NCBI RefSeq assembly: GCF_963678635.1
Contig: NC_087062.1
Coordinates: forward strand, 90,497,845-90,557,844
Direction: 5' to 3'
Length of the DNA: 60,000 nt
Origin: Symsagittifera roscoffensis
Taxonomy: Eukaryota > Xenacoelomorpha > Acoela > Convolutidae
Shown here: positions 41,824 to 55,256 of the stretch, one piece after another
Position numbering within the stretch: the stretch's first letter is position 1
Layout of the letters: each line of letters starts with the position of its first letter
Notes under the pieces: generated by a model
What the model saw: only the letters and a program-made list of their open reading frames with translations
What the model was told of the DNA's origin: nothing
The model's database searches: none
Translations under genes and position numbers: made by a program

Positions 41824-44800
41824 ACAAAAAACTGTCTTCTCAAAACCATCGAAAAAGTCAGTAGAAAAACATTTCACCCAAAGTTTTGATGTTTTTTTTG
41901 TTTTTTTTTCGAAAAAAACCTCTCCCAAAACTAAGTTTTAAGTTTCAATAAATAAAAAACAAATTCAATTTAATTTGCCCAGAATAAGCGGCTACGCTCA
42001 AATTTTTTGTACAAATAAAGTTATGGCTCTCGGATTAGTCAAATTTTTGAAGAACGGTTTTTGAATCTTTTTGACTTAGCTAGAAAACTAACCTCCCAAA
42101 TATGACATTGTGTGTTCCACGGACATAAACGGTAATGCGAAGCTCCCTTGCATTAACCCCTTAATGGCTATTCACAAAAATGTTACGCATAAACTTATTG
42201 TCTTCGAATTTTAATTTTTGGTTTAATTAGTTTTTTTTATACTTTTCTCAAAACTACTTGGCGTAACCTGAGATTTTGCGTCCAAGTCGAGGGTCGGGTT
42301 GAGAGAAGCTCATTTGCATTTTGCGAATAAGTCCAAAATTATTGACACCAAAATTTATGGCCCGCGTATAAATCAAGTTTTGATTTCTTGACTGCTTTCT
42401 TAAAAGTTTTTGAATTTTATTGAGAACTACCATCCCAGATTCTGAGATTTTGGGCTCAATCGATTGAAACAACCAGTTGCGATAATTTTCCACGCAGAAG
42501 CGGCGACTCCTGATTTTTTTTCTGTAAGAAAAAAGCTGTTTCCTTCAGAGAAATCAATTATCTCAAAAACTTCACCTTCTCACTTATTGAGGTAGAGGAA
42601 CAACTAAAGTTTTGGGCTCAGCCCAAAATTTAAATTTGCATGTTTGATCCCGCATCAGTTTTATAATTTTATACAATATTAAGCACGTGCCTCCAATTTT
42701 AGTTGAGCTTCTAGTTTTTTTTCGAGACATACGGAAATTTTGATTCATCTATTTTTTTCAAAACTTTAAATTTTTTTTCGAATTGTAATTTTTTTTTTTA
42801 TGTCCGCTTCGCCTCTTGTTGGTAATTTTATTCCAAAAGATTTAAAAAAAGATCAATAATTTCAAAATTTCACTGGATTTTTCACAAATGGCGATATTCA
42901 TCTTTATGAGTAAGGGGAGAGAACAGGGCTGTCTATTAAATTCTCAACAACGCAGAAACAGTAAGGAATTGCTAAAAATGAAACTAAATTGCGCGTAATT
43001 TTCTAGAACATGACAGGACAAAAAAAGTTTGAGTCTAAGCAACGTAGCGATTTTGCAGGAAAAAAACTACACAATCACATTAATGTTTAAGCTAAAACGT
43101 GCATTAGTTTGCTATTTTGGTGCAAATCAAGCAATTTACGTTGAATTTATCAACCTTTTTTTTTTGACTTTGCGTTGTTCTGAAACTTAATGTATAGCCC
43201 TGATTCCCTGCCTCCTTGGCGAAACTAAGATTGATTACCAATCTTGGAGCTATTGTATAGGAACCTAATCAGCTGTTTTTGTTCGTTGATTGTTGTTATT
43301 ATATCGTGATAAAGTGCCTGGAAAAATTTTTATATGGAAAGTCTTAGCAATTTTTTCAAATTCAGTTTTTTTTCGCGTTGTTGTAGAAGTTCAATCGTCT
43401 AACCTACTTTTCAGGTTATTTGATTGTCTGTTCCTTTTGTTTATCTGTTCCTTAAGCGTATGCTGTCTTTCTAGCAGCTTTTTAATAACATCCGACAAAA
43501 ATTCCCTAAAATCGGAAAAATGCAATTAGAGACATTCTTCATGAACCATTTTTTAAGTTTGAGTTTTCACAGTAAAATCTGCATAATACCTGTCATCACA
43601 TTATGATTTTATAATTTGGCAAATTACCATTTTTTTGATAAAAAAGCATAGCAGCAAAAATAGCCTTAGGCCAAATTCTCAGCAACTTACTAGTTTGGTT
43701 AAGGTGCATTAAAATTATTAGTGATATCGTTAAATTTTAGCAAATTTGGTTCTTATATTAATTGTTTTTATCTATTTGACTTACAAGCTCAAGGCTGGGG
43801 AGCAGCTTAAGCTACGCACAGGACCTAGTAGCTGCCATTTCTTAATTTAAATAAGCTAATGAAGCTAATTTTTCTTGTGTGCAACTATTCCAGATATAAA
43901 ATTGAATATTTGACATAAGCTAGGTGAAACTTTGATGAAACTTGGAAAATTGGGAAGGAATTTGTTGGCCAAAATTTGAAAAATTTTGCATCGAAGGCCT
44001 AACTTAGCCAGTATAAAATAAATCTGGAGGCTTATGAGCTTGTTTTGATTTTTATGTTGCCGAAAAAAGATAGATAACAGAATTTAAAGAACTACTTAGT
44101 CTGGCGTAGGAAAACGGCTTGAAATTCAAGAATGATTTTGCGCTGATGATCAAAACAAATTGACAAAAGAACTGTTCCGGCAAATATTTCGGAGAAAATA
44201 GTGTTCCAATTTATCCACGGGGTTCTTATAAGCAGTTGAGGTGTGAAATTTTTGTTTAACTTTATACTAGAAGTTTAAACAAAAACACCACACATCTGAA
44301 CTGCTACTATATATTTTATTTAAACCCCTCAAAGTTTTGCTGTAGACTGGTGCTCAACAAAAGTGTTAATTAATTATCCATTTCGTTTTTTTTCTGTAAG
44401 CAATTTAAAATCTCGGCACATATTCTAGCAATCGGAAACTCTGATGAGTAGATTCCATTTATTTGTACAATACTCACTTTTTTGACCCATTGTCCACTGT
44501 TTACGGCGTTTTATATTTTTGCGGGATTTTTTCCGGTTTTCTTCAAATGAAGCTTTTTTCTTAGATCCAAAACTTATCAGCATACAAAATTCTGCAGCAA
44601 GTTTTTTTTCATAAGATGGCGACATTTTTTATTTCTATTATCGTGAAGCAAACTATTGTACCCCAGTTATAATGAAGATCGAACGTTTTTGGACGTTTTT
44701 TGTTCTGTAATCTACTGAAATTATTCCACCATAAATCAGATCGGATAAAACTAACTAAGGTTTTTGTTGAAGCCAAAAAATACTGAAAAGATAAATGAAA

Positions 44801-47800
44801 TTACATCACGCTAAACTAAAGTAGCAACTGTTTTTGTTGATTTGTGTGTTGTTATTTGCAAAATGGCTAACTTTCATTTTAATTGCTAACTTTATTCAAA
44901 AATACTTCAGAAAAAATTGGACTCAAACTTAGTAAAAATGATTGATTCATTCCGTCCCAAGGATATCATTGGGTTCTTGGAGGATGAAGCTAAGATAAAA
45001 AAAGTATAAGAACATTGTTTTAGTTTGTTTTCGGTTGTTAACATTATCAAGCAATCGACTTCAGAAGGCAAACATTTTGCTGTCATGAAAAGATCAAAAT
45101 CAAAATTCTCACTCGTAGTTTTCCTACATGCATAAAATTTTTGGTTAAATTACTAATTTCTAGCTTGCAACAGCAATTTAACCTTTCACGTTCAATTGCA
45201 ACAATAAAAGCAGCAACAATTAAACTTTTCACGTTAAATCGTTGTTGCTTAGAAATTTCAATATTTTTTTTCGAGAATAAAACTTTGAAAAATGTTCTAA
45301 CTCACGCAACATCAGCTCTAGAGTTTTATCAGTTACATCTAGCATTGATTTATTTGCGCTAAGAACTTGTCTCGGTGCAGTTCAGTTTTGTTTGATAACA
45401 AAGTCGTTTTGATTTCTTGTTAACTGTTTCTCCTTAGTATGTTACTAGGTGAAATTTAATTTGTCTTCGAAAAAAAAAATTGTTCGAGCTATGTTGCGAC
45501 TAATTCAAAAAAGTATGTTTTTCAGATATTGTTTTTAATATCACACTTGAACTGGAAACAAACAATAAAAATCAGTAAATTGCGAAATTCTGGCATCGAA
45601 GACCTATTTTTTGAAGTAGAAAATTCCATGTTTGCTCTTTTTTTCTTTACAAAACTGCACAAAAACTGTTGATCTGAAGATTTAATTTTTTTCCACCGGA
45701 ACCCTCAGCCGTGGAAAAACCGAAAAGTTATTTCTTACTGAAATTTTTAGTTTCACGGTAAAAAACTATTCTCAACATCTGACTGAAATAGTTTCTGAAC
45801 AGTTTTTGCAGGCTCTAGTTGACTAGTTGAAACTTAATTAAACTCAAAAAAAAACTGAAATAATACAAAAATTGAAGTTTTGAAAAATTAGGCTGTGTTC
45901 AACCTATTTTTTTTACTGCGTTTGATCAAAAACGAATATGTTTCGATTGTGCTTTAGCTATAATTCTATTTTCTTGATCAAAATCGGATATGCTGAACCT
46001 ATATTTCGACGTTTTTGACAAAAAAGTGAATAACTTCGTTTGCGAAATTTTGATTGTGCTTGACCTGTTTTTTGATTTTCTACATTTTGATTTTGTAGTT
46101 GACTTAAAATAGCTTTTCTTTCGGGGATTTTTAGTCGAAAAGTTCTAGATTAAAGCCTATTCGAGTCTATTCGGGTCTATTCGGTATTATAAAATTAAAA
46201 GCGGCTGGTCGATCAAAAATTGTGTATTTCAACTGTGCTCGATCTATGTTTTGACTTTCACAACTATCAACTGACGTGAATAAATGGAAATGAAATTTAC
46301 AATATTTGCTTATCAATTTTTTTTCGCAATGTTGCTTGAACTGAAAAAAAAAGATTAAGTAATTAAAAAGATTGAGTTTTTTCTAAAATATTGACTGAAA
46401 ATGTTGATCTGAAAATTGATGTTTGAGAAGTTTTCAGTTGAATTTAATTTTTCCGCAGGAACCCTTAGATCCTTTAAAAATAAAAGTTTCCCTCTGAAAT
46501 TTTTTGAAATTTGCTGCAAGCAAATTTCCCCAAAATATTTTGGTTGATTGCAATTTCATGAGATTTTGTTGCTCAATTTTTAGTTCAATTGTTCAATTGA
46601 AACCTTCATAAAAGTTAAACTTTTGATAGTTTAAGTTATGTTCGAACTCTTTTTCAACTGTGCTCGACCAATGTTTTGGATTTCTTGACCGAAATCGGGT
46701 AATTTTTTTACTCTGCTCGACCTATACTACCATTTCCTCGATCAAAATTGGGTAGGTTTTGATTTTGTGCCCAATTTACAGTTGCTTCTCGACCACTGCA
46801 TTTTCTCGAACTTTAAAACCGAAACATAACTCGAGCACCTCGACCCTTTACTTTAAAGTTTATTTGACTCAGAGTCAACGACAATTAATCAAAGACAAAA
46901 GCAAAATAAAAGTGGAACAAAGTTGAACACAAAATAAAAACAGACGGAAATCTAATGTCAAATTGTGTTTCACATGATCCTTTAAGGATATAAGGAGTAT
47001 GTGACTAAAATATTCCTTTGACAATATAACGCACATTTTTTTCTTCGGTTGATTTTGGCGCGCTTCTTGGTAATAGGTGCTATAGTTCGAACACTCTATG
47101 AGAATAGTGCAGACTACAAAACTACAGTGAAGCCCTCATTCTTCCCAAAATATTGTATAGAGTAATGAACACCATAATTAATGATTAGGCAAACTAATTC
47201 AGCAAATAATAAAAAAATCTTTGAAAAAAGATTTGAAAAATTGCAATTTTCTGCTGTCACAAATTTATTTTTTTACCATTTAATTTGGATGGATTCTGCA
47301 ATGCAGCTTAAACGGTGGTTTCTACTTTTTCTTCGTTATATGGTGGTTTTTCTACAGATCTTTAAGAATTTGCCATTACACAAAATAATTATTAAATAAA
47401 TCAAAGTTAAGCCGAATTTCCTTTGACAGCGGTTTGTTTCAAATAATTTTAATTTCACTTTCATAGTCAATTTTTTTTCAATAATCTATTCACAAACAGA
47501 CCACCGCTTAATACAGCATACTAAATTTGCCACTAGGCTTCTTATTTTAATAGTTATTTACGACGCACATTTCTCGCAGAGCAATCCTAACTAAATTTCT
47601 AATTAGGACAATTTGGCTCCAGCATACACTAATTTTTAGGCTGGTAAACGTGCAAAAAAAAACAGAATTTCTGCAATTTTTTGAACCTTTTCCCGATTAA
47701 AAAATTGCTCGATAATGTCTGATGTTCAATTCGGTTGCATGGTCTTGATTTTTGACCGCGAAGTTGTAGTTTTTTCCCATTTTGAAGTCAGAACCTTCAA

Positions 47801-49418
47801 GGCACTCAAATCTTGATGTTTCAAGATTTTTCATTACAAGGTTTGAGTTGATATGCGGATATATAAGTTTCAATTTCTGCGGCAAGCTATTTGTGTCTAC
47901 TACGATGTAAAGTTTTATTATTTAACTTTTTGCATACAGTTTTTTTGGTTTTGTATCTGAGCAAAGTATTAGAAACAGTGATCCATATTTAAAAAAAAAA
48001 ACATTTTTTCTTATGTATTTTTTTGTTTAATTTAACATTGCGAGCAACTTTTTCCTAACCTAGCTCTCAAATAGAAGTGCTTATTTGGTGGCACTTTTGG
48101 TATCTTTTCAACCATCTTAACTTTGATAGCATCTTTCGCTGCGTTATGGAAGGCTCGTGTCTTAGTTCCTGCATGATAAGAACGTTTTTTTTTTGAAAAA
48201 TTACTTTGTTGGTGTATGTTTTTTTTCGTTATGTTTCATGGCTCTAGGAAAAACTTTTTTTTTAACCAAAATTATTTTCCCGATTTAAAAAAATAGATAG
48301 ATAAACTGATTTTTCCCTATTTATCTGCATATTCGGCTCCTTTTTTTGTGCTTAATCTTGCATTCTTCGGCTTTTAAATTTGTCATTGGAGAGGGGAATT
48401 GTTGACCCAGGTTTATTCAAAAGGACTTGTTTTGAGAATCTTCCCTGCATAAAAGGCTACGCCCTATTTTCTGTGGAAAAATAATTTATGCTATAAAATA
48501 TGTCCAAATTTTGACAATTGTAGAATTTTTTTGACTTGTCTCAAAATCTAACACTGCCAACACTGTGGATAAATTTTTAGTCAAAACAAGAGCTTGTGAG
48601 AATATTCCCTTCCCTTGCGGATACGCCCTGATTTTTCAAGCAAAGCTTAAGCTTTTATCGAAGCTTAGACTTCCAAAGCAGGGGATAAGGATTCAAAAGG
48701 AAGAACTGGTGGTGGGAACGGCATAATTTAATTATTGAATTTTAAAAAACCCATATGTTAGCCGTTTTTTGGAAACAGTTATTGTGAGATTTGGAATCTT
48801 CTCTGCATTAGCGGCTACGTCCTACATTTTTTACAAATACATTTAAAGGTCATTTTTTCAACATTTTCACCATCTTTGGAATGCAGTGTTCAAATTTCAA
48901 TTGGAAAAAAATAATGGGAACCTTTCCTGCACAATCGCCCTAGCTTTCGTGGATCAAAAGGGAAAAAAACTTCCAATTTTATTTAACTATTTTGACTTGT
49001 TCCGAAAACGAATCCTGCCAAAACTGACATTACGAATCGAATTTTATTGCAAAAGTAACTAGGCTACTCCCGAATTACTGTTGCAATGAAATAATTTAAC
49101 AAGCATGGCCTAAAAAACCCATATGGTTTAAGTTCAAAATAACCCTCACAAACCTGGGATTAAAGGTTCAAAGAGAAAAAAAACACACTTCTGTAATTAA
49201 AAGTTTCATTTTAGTAAAGAAACTGTTATAGTTTTGAGAAAATTCCAATTTTTGAAATTTCAATCGTTTTCAGTTTCTCTTTTTTTCAAATGGATGATAT
49301 TGCCTGGAGCGTTAGCGAACAAGTATGTTTATGAAATTTGAATTATTTGGCGTCAGTTTTTTGTTTTTCTTCTATGAGAAAAGTATTCACAACAGTGTGA
49401 ACGAGTGTAGAAAAATGG
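41824..49418. other. long non-coding stretch
   Basis: No open frame in this 7.6 kb has recognisable protein character; all are short and A/T-driven. Texture differs from the retroelements to its left: many homopolymer runs, repeated degenerate phrases such as CGATCAAAATTGGGTA (45.9-46.8 kb) and a short GTCTATTCGG tandem (about 46,155-46,185). Probably host intergenic or intronic DNA. Confidence 0.55.
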
Positions 49419-49636
49419 CGCCCAGACAATTGGGCCAAAGACAATTCAGCGAATTTAAAATTTAAATTATGTATAGAGTCCTACCCTCTGTTGGCAAGCT
49501 CGCAACACGTTGGCGCGACTGCGGCGGTCACTATTATTGGCTGAATTGTCTCTGGCTGAATTGTCTGCATACTTTTGACTGAGTTGTCTGAATTTCAAAT
49601 CGGCTGAATTGTCTTTGGCCGAATTGTCTGGACGCG
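49419..49636. repeat. MITE-like palindrome with GACAATTC motifs
   Basis: Inverted arms of about 45 bp (from 49,419 and ending 49,636), containing CCAGACAATT..GGCCAAAGACAATTC, flank a G/C-richer centre. The motif GCTGAATTGTCT or its complement recurs about seven times through the element. Structure fits a non-autonomous DNA transposon with subterminal repeats. Confidence 0.7.
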
Positions 49637-50707
49637 TAGAAAAATATAATACACGTACAGGGCATTATTCAGGTCCCTATTTTCGGGGAAAAATTATGGG
49701 GGTAATACCAAACTCTCAGCTATAATGGACTTCGAACTTTCGACTTTTGACTAGCGACCTTTTTTTTTTAAATTTTCGTAACTGAAGTTTTATGAGATTT
49801 TGTTAGAAACTATTATTAAGAATTCGGTCATTTTTCAACGCACTCTCTTCATCAATTATTTTACCTTTGTAATATTACAATATATTCAATAAAATACCAA
49901 AATTATCTCCAGTTTTAAATGGGCCACTAATTTACCACCAAGCGACCATCGAGTAGATCTGAGGAGTTGATACTACTAATTCACAAAACGGAGACTCTAA
50001 TCAGTTTGTTTACTGAAACAGGTTATTTTATTTGGGGGAACTTTTCCTGCATAGCAATGACAATTTAATAGCAACTGAAACTGTTTAATTGGTAGCTTAA
50101 GCTTGGGTAAATTTTAAAGCTAAAGGTGCAAGATACTGAGACTCTAAATTTCCAAGTGGGAACTTCGAGTTAGCACATAGCAGAAATTTTTTCTCGTTAT
50201 TTCGATTTGATTTTGCTTTTCTTGAGCTAATTTTTGCGCTTTTTCACTTGCGCCTACAAAAAGCAACTTCAGTTTTCTGTAGAAACCACCAACTTGAAAA
50301 TTTGATATTAGAGTTTAATTCACTTTTTGCGTGATTTTTTTAATCATCAAATTAATTGGCTATGATGTTACTCTCGCTATCAAGTTCCTTGCATCGCTTT
50401 GACGCCTTTTCCATTATTGCTCCGCAAAGTTCAATATATTCAATAGTTTTTCATAATTTGTTATATTATCACAATAAAACGCAATATACCAAGAAGCTCA
50501 CAATTGCATTCAAGATTATTTTTTTTCTAGTACCTATTAGCAATTATTGTAAAATTTTAAGTACAGTTAGTCAAACTAAAATGGTTACAAAATGGATCCT
50601 TCAGGTAACAACGGATTCAAATCCTAATTAAAAAACAAATTCTGCGTCTGAGGAGAACCCCATTGCTCTCATCAGTGTTGATATTGGCTCAGTCCGAAGG
50701 TTTATTG
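49637..50707. other. no gene seen
   Basis: A/T-rich; short open frames only. It lies immediately 3' of the lipocalin exon at 50,708-51,108, so its right end may be that gene's 3' untranslated region. Confidence 0.4.
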
Positions 50708-51108
50708 TCAAAAACCGATTTTCGGACAGATAACGAAACCCATTTGGGGCGCGATGAGTCTGCTTTTGGGAACTCGAGTGTATCTTTTAATTGAGTTATC
50801 AATATTACGCAGTGATGCTTGGCTCTGATACCAGGTTCGGGACAACACCCAAACATTTTCTTTTGCTCTTCGACCAAAAACGGAGTTAATATCTTCACAC
50901 GAATACAACACAATGTAATTGCCCTTTTGGTAGTTGATAACTTTGATGTTGAAAATATCAAAACCGAGTCGCCCAGCTCGAGTATTCGATCTCTCGAACA
51001 GAAATTCAAACTGGTTGCCTCGATAGGATTTAACGTGGGCAAACCCAAAACTGCTCTGTCGGTCCCGGAAAATGTGGTAAGACGATAATGCCACTTGCAT
51101 CTTTCGCC
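50708..51108 (-). CDS. lipocalin (apolipoprotein D-like), C-terminal exon, gene 1
   Basis: Secreted small-hydrophobic-ligand carrier, partial. The exon starts after a TTGCCTTTCAG acceptor and ends at a stop. It encodes about 130 residues covering strands of the beta-barrel: NYIVLYSC, then ENVWVLSRT (compare the YALVYSC..WILSR blocks of apolipoprotein D) and the C-terminal helix region, ending in PQMGF..C, where ApoD has its closing disulphide Cys. It is paralogous to the exon 960 bp upstream (51,670-52,070), with about half of the residues identical. Its first exon was not found. Confidence 0.75.
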
Positions 51109-51669
51109 CTGAAAGGCAACAATGAAAGCATTTGAGAACAAAATTGCTTAATATTATGCTCAGAAAAAAAAACATTTATCAAGTAAATTGACTGCAGTAC
51201 AGAAATTACCAGAAAACATGAGTTTTTTAAGCTTTCGTAGGGCGCAAAAACTTCAAAATAAGCTCAAAAACTTCAAAATTGGACAATTTTTGATATATAA
51301 GGTTGACAAAATTTCTGCTTCCCACGCTTCGAAATAAGTCGACACTTTTACATATTGAATAAAAGATAACAAATTTGTGTATCTACAAGACTATGATGTG
51401 AGCACAAAACTAGTATTTTTAATTGAAACTTGTTTTATTTGGTCTTGCATAAATTCATGATGCTTCGGCTTACTGAGTGTCCTGCCTTAAGTCCCATGTG
51501 CTGCTGAAAAATGCAAGTACATTTGCCATATCTACAGCGGACAACGAACCTATAGTAGATCCTTAGGCATAACAACGAAATCAAATCCTCGAAAAAGTTT
51601 AATTTTTGAGTAATAAACATTCATCGCTCTCAACATTTTTAGTAATTGCTCAGTCAGAGGAAATTTTTG
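51109..51669. other. spacer between lipocalin exons
   Basis: No convincing exon. The first exon of gene 1, if gene 1 is complete, is not visible here. Confidence 0.35.
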
Positions 51670-52070
51670 TCAAAATCCAACTTGAAGACAGTTAACAACA
51701 GTTTTTTGGGGCGTCATGAGTCTTCTTCTGGGAACATGAGTATAGCTTGTAATTGCTTTTTCAATATTTTGCAGTGATGCTTCACCCTGATTCAAAGTTC
51801 GGGACAACACCCAAACGTTTTCCTTTGCTCTTCGCCCGAAAAGAGTGGTAAGCTCTTCGCATGAATACAGCACAATGTAACGATCTCTTAGGTAGTCGAT
51901 GACTCTGGTGTAGAAAATATCAAAGCCATGACTGCCAGCGCGGCTATGCGGTTTCTCAAACAGCAAAACAAACTGGTTACCTTGATAAAAGCGTTCGCGG
52001 ACAGTCCCAAAACTTCTCTGTCGGCCAAAGAAAAGGTGGTACGATGAGAGTGATATTTGCATTGTTCGCC
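51670..52070 (-). CDS. lipocalin (apolipoprotein D-like), C-terminal exon, gene 2
   Basis: Begins after a TTGCAATTCAG acceptor with the same splice phase as gene 1. Shows DRYIVLYSCEEL, ENVWVLSRT and a terminal Cys (VVNC), the ApoD/Lazarillo pattern. Likely spliced to the signal-peptide exon at 53,400-53,625; intervening exon(s) in the 1.3-kb gap were not identified. Protein would be secreted and bind a small lipid or pigment-like ligand; the ligand cannot be told from sequence. Confidence 0.75.
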
Positions 52071-52552
52071 CTGAATTGCAATTTTAGAGTAAAATTGGAA
52101 CTTTTGCCCGTTTTTACTTCATTCACAACTATTTCCACTGTTTCGACCTTGAAAAATGTTGCCAAGATCATGACTAATCTCAGAAAGTTTTTGTAACATG
52201 GCTATCTTGTCAAGATCTTGGTAAAATATCCATGTTTCTTTCTCTTAGATCATAATAACGACTCCAGGTCAAATGCATATACTAAAACGGGTTTCTCAAG
52301 GTTTGGGATCAAATATCATGTCAATTGATACCAATTATATCAAGATTATTACAAACGCTGTCATATTCTTGAAGATAAAGTTTCAGATGGTTACATTGCA
52401 TAAAAGTGTTTTTCCGTAGATTCTCTTTCTCAATTTTTGAGCTTGGACGCATTTTGTTTTCTTCTTCGAAATTCTTATTTGTCATTTTGGACTTTGCACT
52501 TATAAAAATATAAACTAACGACGTTTTTGAATGAAACAGTATACCGTTTCTA

Positions 52553-52860
52553 GTGAGCACAGCTCGGGGCCACCATTTATAGCTACTTCATTTAGGTTTG
52601 CAGGTATTTGCCACTTCGTTTGCCGCCCGTCAGCAGTGTTTTCGGCTCCGCCTTTTCAGAAAACTTACAACGATTGTGCAAAACTTAATCGTATCATATT
52701 GAAATGTCTATGTAACGTGGATATATTACCAAGAGCTTGCATGAATCTTGGATTTTTGGCTGGACCTTGCACTATATTTCATATTGGTTTCGCAAGATCT
52801 CCCATGACCTTGTTATGATCTTGCATGATCTTGACAAAAGTTCAAAACACTGAGTAGCTA
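52553..52860 (+). repeat. segmental repeat, copy 1
   Basis: Shares GTGAGCACAGCTCG..CCACC and a following Cys-codon-rich stretch, then a run of GATCTTGCA-type words and a GGCTACTCAGAAAGAC-type end, with 54,039-54,470 in the same orientation. Only moderately similar, so an old duplication around the lipocalin exons or a dispersed repeat. Confidence 0.5.
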
Positions 52861-53399
52861 CCCAGAAAGACAATTTCTTATTTTGCTACGCTTCTAATCT
52901 CGCAGTCTTTCAACTCAAACTCTTCTAGCTCCTACAACAGAACTTGAAGATATGACTGACTATTTATTGGAGACTTACTCTGCGGATGCTACAGACATCA
53001 ACAACTACAGACTCCATAGCACGTTGCTCAAGTAACAGTTAAAAGAATCGGACAATCTAAAATCTTCCTGAAAGACTTCGACAAAGGCTTTTTATCTTGA
53101 AAAAATTTCCGGGTAGCTGAAAAATTTGCTAAATATGCAAAGTTTAGGGAATCGGAAGCGCTGAAAGTTTTCGAAACGGTTGATCTAGAAAATAATCCAC
53201 CATTTTTTTTTCTAAAAAGCCCCCCTTCCCCCGTCAAAAAATTGTTGCATTAAGTCACTGGGCTGGTCGAGCAAAATTTTAACAACACTTTGTAGTTCTC
53301 ATTAGAGCATGCTCAAGATACTGCGCTTATGTTGACTATTTATTGTGTCTAAAATTTATCCTTGATTATTCGGCTTGCTGACTGTTCTGCTTCAAATCT

Positions 53400-53625
53400 C
53401 ACCTTCTGGAGTCTCGATTGGACTGAAATTGAACTGGTTGCATCTCTGAGAAGTCTCTCGTTGGACATGGCTCCTTCGCACCTCGTACCATCGACCCGAA
53501 AGCTCCTCCAACGCCACCGGGAAGTCTGGAAGAGAGTTCATGCTTGGGCATTCTTTTCTTCCCCAAGACATAGTCATCAGGACAAATGATGTGATAAATC
53601 GAAATATCATTGTACTAATTGTCAA
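53400..53625 (-). CDS. lipocalin first exon (signal peptide + GxW motif)
   Basis: Starts with a Met followed by a hydrophobic signal peptide of about 20 residues (IFRFITSFVLMTM), then a Cys-Pro pair and the lipocalin fingerprint LSGRWYEVRRS (G-x-W), as in apolipoprotein D, and RCNQFNFSP matching the next conserved Cys region. It ends at a CCAGAAG|GTGAG donor. Orientation and position fit gene 2 downstream. Confidence 0.75.
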
Positions 53626-54038
53626 TTTAACATTGAATTTAGTTATGATTCAGTCGAATGAAAGTGAATCGGTTAAATGTTCTTCTTGTTTGCTTCTACG
53701 GTGTAAAATAAGTTTAATGACATGACTAACTTTAAATGAAACAAGGCTGCTGGTTTTGATGAATGATCAGGCTGCCATTTAAGATCTATGGAATAGTGAT
53801 TGTTTTCAAAAAATATATATTCAACTTTGAAGAAAAATGCAACTTTTTGAACAGACCAAACAGTGATGTTGTATAATGTTTGAAATGTTACCTTGTAATG
53901 TTTTTCTTTTCAGGTTTTTAATGTATGATGATCTGTATTCAGTTAATGTTTTGCTAGTTCAATCGTAACTAGAGTAAAAATGGAGTAGTTACGGTCTTAG
54001 AACGCAAAAAAATCTTGAATTGTTATGCCGGCGACCGC

Positions 54039-54470
54039 TGTGAGTACAGCTCGCGACCACCGTGTGAAGCCATTTCAATTAGATTTGCAGTCAATTACTC
54101 GCTTCTCTTGCAGCTTGCAAGTGTTTTTTCGGATCTGCTTTAAAAAAACCAGTCTGAATGAATGACTTTACACACTTTAAAAGCCATGAAGTACATTGCG
54201 CGTTAATTATCCGAAATCGACCAAACTGCCAATTTTTAAAATACCACTTAAAATGATTTTCGAATAGTTAATTGACAGAAACTTATTTATCTAAGTGAGG
54301 AATCCAAAAAACTTCGAACTTCGCTATCTCACAAATATCTTGCAGGAGTTTTAGAATCTTGCAGGATCTTGCACGATTTGCATATTAACTGGGCACAATC
54401 TTCCATGATCCTTGCAATATCTTTCAAGCTAAAAACTAGGAGTGGCTACTCAGAAAGACTTATTATGTTT
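54039..54470 (+). repeat. segmental repeat, copy 2
   Basis: Second copy of the sequence at 52,553-52,860, on the other side of the lipocalin first exon. Confidence 0.5.
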
Positions 54471-54756
54471 TGTATCTTTACACCCATGTAACTTTGCCGA
54501 AGGCGATTACAGGTGAAAATCTTTGTCAAAATTTGAACTCATAACAACAATACTTTTGTGAAAACACCAGCAGCCGACCTACATGCTATTCATTCATCGG
54601 GTCTGAATAAACCAGCCAAAAATGCGCAAAGTTAGGTCATTTGAACAAAAATGCAAATCTTTTGTAGTATATAATAGTTATTGTAGTTACTATTGAGGTC
54701 CCCAGAGACAATTATCAGATCTGAGGACTCTTTGTATTCACAGACTGATTTTCCAC

Positions 54757-54870
54757 TAAAGCGTAGCCTTTCAGAGCATTTGATGTTTCCACTGGTTTTT
54801 CTGCAAGGCGCGAGTTAGCAGATCGCAGGCTCGACACCCGTGCTGCATTTCCGCAAGTCGCCCTGCAATT
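54757..54870 (+). repeat. dispersed repeat, possibly tRNA-derived, plus-strand copy
   Basis: About 75% identical over about 110 bp to the reverse complement of 55,130-55,256. It contains AGCCTTTCAGAGCATT and, 60 bp later, AGGCTCGACACC, resembling RNA polymerase III A and B boxes of a tRNA-derived SINE. Spacing is wider than in a tRNA, so the assignment is weak. Confidence 0.4.
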
Positions 54871-55129
54871 AATATCCAAGAAAAATTTCAAGGAAAACAA
54901 AATCTAGTTTGTGAAAAAGTTTTCTTAGACGCAACAAAATGCATACTATGTTTTATGTTCTTAATCTAACAAAAGTAAACTTAACCAGTAATACTTCGCA
55001 ATATTAAAAAAAAATTCGGGAAACTTATTGGGACAGAGCCAAAGAACATTAGCCGAAGATAATTCAATATCGAGAAATGCATCTGATTGTGCTTACTTTT
55101 GTTAGATTTGAAGTATAAAAGATAGTATG

Positions 55130-55256
55130 CACTTTTGTAGCATCAATTTGGGGAGCTGCAGCACTGGTTTCAAACCTGTGATCTGCTAATTCTTTGCGGA
55201 CAAACCAGCTGAAGTATCGAATGCTCTGGAAGGCTTTGCTTTTGTGGAAAGTCAAT
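55130..55256 (-). repeat. dispersed repeat, possibly tRNA-derived, minus-strand copy
   Basis: Partner of the copy at 54,757-54,870, inverted. The B-box-like word here is AGGTTTGAAACC, closer to the consensus. It could equally be a pair of degraded exons: one frame of this copy is open, but the homologous frame in the other copy has a stop. Confidence 0.4.

Noticed and set aside
52923-53036. Plus-strand peptide-like frame (ELEDMTDYLLETYSAD)
   Set aside because: Short, isolated, on the strand opposite to the lipocalin genes, with no matching splice context.
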